A DNA stretch of 64,000 nt, from contig OU015662.1 in assembly GCA_907165275.2 (NCBI GenBank), positions 8,315,501 to 8,379,500 of the forward strand, given 5' to 3'. The translations under genes and the position numbers were made by a program. The notes beneath the pieces were generated by a model, which worked only from the letters and a program-made list of their open reading frames with translations, did not search any database and was not told the origin of the DNA. This stretch comes from Zygaena filipendulae. Lineage: Eukaryota > Arthropoda > Insecta > Lepidoptera > Zygaenidae. Shown here one piece after another: positions 58,401 through 64,000 of the stretch; the first letter of the stretch is position 1, and each line of letters starts with the position of its first letter.

Positions 58401-61400
58401 TAGGTGGAAACATTTGATCGCTAAAATGTAATTAATCACTGAATTCATAAGCATAGAAAAGCATTCAACGGACTTACGGCCGCACTCAGAGTCGACTTTA
58501 ATGATTACTTAGTTAAGTATAGATTTTTAAAACAAAATTGCCGCAATCAGAGACGTTCAGTAAATTAATGTTAATTGGCATTTAATGAGATGTAACTTAG
58601 TTAGTTAAATGCAAATTTACATTAATTTATTAAACTAGTCTGATTGCGGCAGTTTGGTTTTAAAAATCTATACTTAACTAAGTAATCATTAAAGTCGACT
58701 CTGAGTGCGGCGGTTAGAGTCATAGAACCGAAAGTGTGGTTGGACAACAGGAAATCACGTGGCTGTTTATTTTGGTGCAAACGTAATTTAATATAATATT
58801 CGATTAATTATAATATTTTTGTGCTTCAACTTCGAACGGAATTCTATGACTTGTGACATTAATGTTACTACTCTTGTTGAAGGAAAATAATTACAATTCT
58901 AGTAAAATAATAGTTTTTTTTTAAATAACCACACAAATTACCTTGAAAAACGAATAAGTTGAACCGCCACTCACAGTTCCGTACTTAATTTTAGTTTGTG
59001 ATGCCAAACTTTCAGCGTTTTTAATAGTATCGTCCATGGCAGCGTTGGTGAGAAAGGCGGCGAGATTTGCAGTGTATGATGAGCACATGATGAGTGCGAA
59101 AAACCACCACATACCACACACCCATCGAGTAGAAATACCTCTAAAAGATTAAATTAAACTAATTTGTTTCTTGCTGTTTCCTGTGGTTTCGCCAGATTAA
59201 ATTGTGAAAATGTAACGTTAAACCTTCCGGAGGAAATTTGTAAATGATAGTGAAAACCGCTTCAAAATCGATTGCGTAGTTTAGAAGAATTGATCCGTGA
59301 TCAATTGACGCGGGTTATCCAGTTAAAAGTAAAAAAAAGAGAGAAGAGAAAGAATTCGAAGATAATTGTACGTATATTTACATGTTTTTGTGTTTTTTAT
59401 CTAAATGTGTTTTTCAACTTTGTGTGTAATAAAGTATATGTGTATTGTATTTGACTTGATTTGATTAATTTGAGTGCAGTTCTAACAAACTTGGGTAAAA
59501 TATCAGATCCCTGGGTCATAATTGAGCCCATTGTAAGCCAGCAAGAGTTTTTAATGTGCCATATGTTCTCCAACTCTTCCGGTGATTTGTCGCATGGATG
59601 AGGATTTTCCCAATCTTTTGGAGTAATCCTAGAATGAACAATATAAAAATTACAATATATGCATATTAAGTGGAATGGTAAGGATAATTAAATTATTCTG
59701 TTATCCTACCTCGCTAATACTGGAAGCAACAAAGAAACCGTTAAATAAGCCGCTGCCATGAAAATCCATACATCAACTGAGAAAGGTTTCAAAAATGAGA
59801 ACAGTTCCGGTTCTGGAGGAGGAGCTTTTGCATAAAGTATAGAAATGCCCAAAGTCATAAAAGGCGTCGTAAAGTCTACGAAGGATCGCCTCTCATACGT
59901 TATAGTTAGGTCACAGATAGCTAAATCAGCTTTCTATAACAAATGCAAAAATATACTCAATATTATTTTATCTTAAAGACCATAACTGCATGCAGAGGTC
60001 CAAATAAAATAAAACTAACTCTGTCCAACAAATGCCCAACTAAACCATTCCATTTCTTAGTTTCCTTGTTGTAAGAACCATATAAGTTTTCCGGAACAAT
60101 TTCAAATTCGTAATTTAGATGTAATGTTTCTTTCAATATCTCATGTATCAAATCTTTGGAATAACCCTCGTATCGGTCATTTCCCGTAAGCACTTCGCCT
60201 TCTTTAGGAACTTTTTCAGTGAGATAAGGAGCTCCAAGGCGGGAAACTACTTTAAACGTTTTATTTTGCCATTTTTCTGCTAATCTGTCGGATGCTTCTT
60301 TGAGAGACCGTAGAAAAACAAAACCAGTATCCGCATTCCATTTAGCAATTTTATTAAAACCACTGTTAGATGACTCCAAAATTTCAACGTCAAAATTAGT
60401 GCGTTCACCAGTACTGTTATCCACAACTACTCGCCCAGTCATACCTGTGATAGGATTCTTCAAACAAAGATACAATTAATTAATCAGAAGATATTCTAAT
60501 AAAACTTAACAAACTTTGCTTTAATAAATAAATTACGTATATATCTCAGCTAACCGTTAGTAAATGATTTATAAAATCTTCACCGACTTCCCATTTGCTT
60601 TCAGAATCACAGCTAAGCTCTGGTATTTCAAGTTCAAACTCCTCAGGTACACTTTCTACAGCATCAGTAATTAACCTTGCTGCGTCACTTGCTAATGCAA
60701 CTTCTACCTAATGTTTATAAATGAATGTAAAATGAATTGATTACACACATAGAAAATAATTTCTTTTTAACCGACTTCAAAAAGGAGGAGGTTATCAATT
60801 CGGTTGTTTATATATAATCTTTTTATGTATGTTCGGGCATAATTCCATCACATAAAGACGGATTTGAAATATTCTTTTTCGTTCGAAAGGGGTTTATTGC
60901 AAAATGGTCCTATTTAAATATCATATAAATATGATAATAAATTTCGGAGACAGACAACGGAACTCTTGAAGTCGGTTTAATATTTTTTTGTTAACATTTT
61001 GTTTATTATATCTTACATAATTTAATAAAGTAATTTTAAAGTTTTAAGTTACTTTTGAATCATATTGACTTACGGTGATATCGTGCGTTTGAAGAGGAAC
61101 CTTAATGCTAGATGATGTTTTCAGTTTCCAGTCTGCTAAATACGATCGAGTTCTTGAATCTTCATGATCGAATATTCTTAAACAAGTGACATTAGATAAA
61201 CCATATCGCAACTCTTGTAGATCTACCGTATGAGCATCCAATGACATGAGTATATAACTCTGGAACCCAATGCAAAAGTTGCGATTATGACATTACTCGA
61301 CCGATGTAGGTATGAAATTATTTGAACACAGCATTTTTATTTATGAATATATCTTTCAACTCAGGTATGCAGTCGGACAATAGAGTAAGCATATTTACAA

Positions 61401-63939
61401 GAAAATACAAAAAATAAGAAGGAAGAGGGTCATTAATTTTAGCAGCTCAGCATTAAGTTAAGACTTTAGTATTAATATATTTGATTTTTCAAGACTATCA
61501 AAGATTACATATTGATAGTAAAATCAATCTCTGATAGTTTAAAAATACTGCTAATGTATGCCAATAAAAAGAAGTTGTTATATCACAAAAAAAAAAATGT
61601 AAAATAAAATACCCAAATAAAACTAAAAAATTAATCCAGTACTGTTCTATTGCTTTAGTTAATTACCATATACTCCTCAAAGAATTTGACTTCATTGGCT
61701 TGTCTTAAGTAATCGAGTATTCTATGCGCAGGGCAATCAAGTATCACCCGTGTTATACCAGTACCTTTCAAGGCTTTTAATAATATTCGGTTGTCTTGAC
61801 CCGGACTCAATCTTCTGACTAACCATTTATGTTCTGGCAGAGCATGCTTTAGTATTTCTTGAAGTCTGACTAGACCTTAAAAAAGAAACAGAATGCGTCA
61901 AAATACTGCAACACATCGTTTTTGGTAAGTATAACGTGAAATGGTAATAAAAGCTAACTTACCATAGTTATCATCGTATAATAGAATATAACTATTCCAG
62001 TTACTGTCTTGTACAAATTGGGCAATTGATTTGGAGAAAGCGACAGCTTCTGGATATAAATTGATACCGGTAGGATGCGGTGACTCTAACCCTCGTATTG
62101 GGGGTGGTCGCCATATTGCCTGTAAAAATAAGGTTTATCTACCAATCCAAGGCAAATTTAGATTTAATGAATTGTATTGAAAATGATAATAAAAATATTA
62201 AAACCGTTATAGTTTATACACAACAATTAACCGACAGTATACGCGTGTGTTTTTTCTCGCAGAGAACGGAAAATATGTAAAAAAAACGCATGAAATAAAC
62301 TATTATTGCAAATTCGTACTTGGACGTGCGGTATTTGGACCGCTAAGCTATGCGCTTCTACTACATTTGCGGATACAGTATCACTTGGACCAAATATTGC
62401 AATCACTCCACTGGACAACAGTTCACATGCTGTAACCAAAATATGTTAACAATTTTAAATATGTTAACCATTTTAAATATTATGCCATATCTTTATAACG
62501 GATTCAGTAAAGTGTCATTTTTAACAAACTACTAACATACCAGCCTTTGAAGCCGCAAAACTGTCTCCATGCTGTGCGTAGACTGCTTTCATGACAAAAC
62601 GATAATGTTCGCTTTCCATAGATGCTCGGGAGAGAGCGGCCGAAAAAGCCACCTCTGCTAGCGTTTTCGGAGGAAATATTGCTCCTGTTTAAGTAGAAAA
62701 GCAGTGGGTTGTGTCAGAAATATGGTACTGTTAGCCAGCGCCGGTCCTAGCCAACGACGCGCCCGTGTGTGATCTGAACCCAGGCGCCCTCCCCCATTAT
62801 CACGGATGTAATAAAATGCCTGCGAACCCCCATTAAACTCCAAAAAAAGGAATGAAATCACCAACCTTTTCAAATAGGTTAATTTTATTACTGTAGGTAC
62901 CCCACAGGGGAGGGAGAGTTTAGGTAGAAAGGAAGACGACATCACAACATGCAAAGCACCTCGAGCGTGAGGGGGGGGGGGGGGGGGCGCCGGTAACCCA
63001 GCATTGGTCCGATTCTCAGCCGAATTCGGTTTAGACGCCCCCTGGAAGTCGGCGCCCGTGTGCACCGCACACCCTGCACTAAAGGCAGGACCGACCCTGC
63101 AGTTTGCAGCAGAAATATGTAATCGATTTTATTAGTCGTTGAATCTTTATATGTAGTAAAAAAGCTTAGTGTCTGACCAAAGTGATTCCATATTTTCGAT
63201 ACTGAATAGGTAAACATCTGCAGATTTCGGGATAAGTATACTAGTACACATTAGTATGTAATTATGTAGGTATATCCGCAAATTATTATTTATTTAGGCG
63301 GATACTCCATCATCTACGCGACTGAACTATCAATATTTGAATATCGACAATGGGCATTTTAATTTTTAGTCCGTCTTGTAGATAAATAAAAAATATTGGA
63401 CACGTAATTTCCTTTTTTTACGTATTCAAAAAATAACGGCGATACACTGAGTTGAAATTCCGTGTGACGTCACATCTACACTTAGTTATGATATCGCGAA
63501 CTCCACTTCTAAACTTTAATGCGTTTTATCTAAGTATATTTTTATCAATATTTCGAAAATGAAAAACATAAGTGCCTCTATTATTTTTTTAATATCTACC
63601 TGATGGACTAATTAGAATTTTGATTTTTATACCCTGTCATCATGCCCATCCAGGTACCTATTCATATCTGTGTCAATCACGAATGCAGGTATCAATTTGC
63701 CATTGGCAGTGTATTGTTCCGATCGAATGGTCTAAACAGAAATCAAATTATTCTTCGTTAAAAAAAGTTGTTTTGTAAGTGTTGAAGATTCGAAAGAAGA
63801 AGTACCCATCCACCTCCAAATTCAAAACCAACCGTCTTACCAATGCTAACGGTTTTCTTCTGAATTTCATATTTTCGAAATGCCGCCTCGTTGTTCTCAA
63901 TACATCCCAACAACAATGTAACTAAGATGAATTTTAATC
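55403..63939 (-). CDS. Kainate-type ionotropic glutamate receptor, gene C (5' end beyond window)
   Basis: Fifteen exons seen, 911 codons before the stop: 63939..63841, 62684..62541, 62429..62320, 62119..61963, 61875..61667, 61259..61074, 60707..60555, 60457..60020, 59933..59710, 59628..59491, 59140..58942, 58420..58189, 57827..57715, 55953..55795, 55579..55403. The first visible exon follows a tgttttcag acceptor and begins inside a hydrophobic signal sequence ([12 protein letters not shown]), so the ATG is upstream of the window. S1: [40 protein letters not shown]; pore [18 protein letters not shown]3 [20 protein letters not shown], the canonical gate; S2 with [27 protein letters not shown]. 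The closest of the three to standard kainate receptors. The intron between the S1 flanking exons in A and B is absent here (438-nt exon 60457..60020). Confidence 0.9.
56064..56415 (+). repeat. Two dispersed repeats in tandem
   Basis: The first copy (56064-56228) has a ttagctgtgctccgcggttt head and a cgtttcatgaac variant body. The second (56236-56415) has a ctagctgttcctcgcgattt head, attccgcgataaaaagtacc core and ttataatattaaggat end. Receptor C intron. Confidence 0.65.
56592..57102. mobile_element. 510-bp element with about 110-bp inverted ends
   Basis: Left atggacaatgaccaaaaatg, cacttatagtccactaaata, ctgtcagtaaaaagttatga-like words are mirrored at the right end (catgg-type ggtcataactttttactgac, gtagtggactataagttaac, gtcattgtcctt). 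Noncoding. Receptor C intron 14. Confidence 0.7.
57470..57636 (-). repeat. Dispersed SINE-like repeat copy
   Basis: Minus strand: ctagctgttcctcgaggcgt head, a degraded core with cgcgagagttctgggataaa, tgtccttttctgtacccttg, tgaccatcggttaag. Receptor C intron 14. Confidence 0.65.
58477..58715. mobile_element. Palindromic MITE, TIR over 70 bp, TTA flanks
   Basis: ccgcactcagagtcgacttt extends through gattacttagttaagtatag on the left and is mirrored on the right; TTA lies on each side, as for 3-bp TWA target sites. The inner part is also self-complementary. Receptor C intron 12. Confidence 0.75.
60767..61010. mobile_element. Dispersed element bounded by aaccgacttcaa
   Basis: Left end aaccgacttcaaaaaggagg, right end ctcttgaagtcggtttaata then ttttttgttaaca. 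Same family as 32160-33075 (ggaagtcggttttaattttt). Receptor C intron 6. Confidence 0.6.
62970..62988. repeat. Poly-G tract
   Basis: A run of about 17 G in receptor C intron 1, inside a GC-rich patch (62730-63110) with no host-like coding. It resembles a piece of a retroelement but is not identifiable. Confidence 0.7.
63352..63647. mobile_element. MITE (gggcat family), complete copy
   Basis: Starts gggcatt, ends catgccc, AT on both sides (63350-63351, 63648-63649). About 296 bp, the cleanest-ended copy in the window. Receptor C intron 1. Confidence 0.75.
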
Positions 63940-64000
63940 CTGAAAACAAGTTAATAGGTATCTAGTTATTATCACCGATATTAAAAAGTTATAAAATTAG

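Noticed and set aside
63655..63730. Extra receptor C exon (minus strand, [20 protein letters not shown])
   Set aside because: Splice-like borders and an open frame, but its phase is incompatible with both neighbouring exons, which already join well (SIG|AIFPP).

Overview
This is a window of an insect nuclear genome, most likely a moth or butterfly (Lepidoptera). The evidence is the split genes with short GT-AG introns, the AT-rich intronic DNA, the very frequent taggta/cctacct microsatellite-like words, two dozen copies of a short dispersed repeat with a ggaattccgggataaaaagt core, tRNA-derived SINE, mariner and Penelope remnants, and the protein families present. I see no prokaryotic or viral genes.

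Layout. (1) 1-5719 (+): the 3' end of an UNC13/Munc13-4/BAIAP3-like exocytosis gene (MHD2 tail, C2B domain, C-terminus), with a possible in-frame 75-nt cassette exon. (2) 5720-13300: gene-free, filled with repeats. (3) 13320-14030: a GC-rich island, probably the promoter/5' region of the next gene, with Pangolin/TCF-type sites. (4) 17187-18573 (+): two coding exons of the Wnt deacylase Notum; its first coding exon was not found. (5) 19056-31049 (-): a complete seven-exon secreted PI-PLC X-domain protein of 445 aa, convergent with notum. Its 5.8-kb first intron holds a Penelope-like remnant nested in a TIR element, and a dead mariner. (6) 31050-36530: repeat-rich spacer. (7) 36599-63939: a cluster of three kainate-type ionotropic glutamate receptor genes. 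Gene A (-, 949 aa, 16 exons) and gene B (+, 907 aa, 16 exons) are divergent, with 483 bp between start codons. Gene C (-, at least 911 aa, 5' end beyond the window) converges on B.

For every multi-exon gene I checked that exons join in frame across all listed boundaries. The receptor trio shares almost all intron positions, so it arose by local duplication. All three carry Thr at the pore position equivalent to the mammalian Q/R site, and A also has a degraded SYTANLAAF gating motif. A and B look more derived and more alike; C is closest to a canonical kainate receptor.

The most interesting points are the TCF plus helper-site arrangement beside notum, the unusual pore/gate of the receptor cluster, a 138-bp perfect inverted repeat, the nested Penelope fragment with inverted ends, and a MITE whose insertion can be read against an empty copy in the same window. 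I found no clearly new biological system; these are leads.
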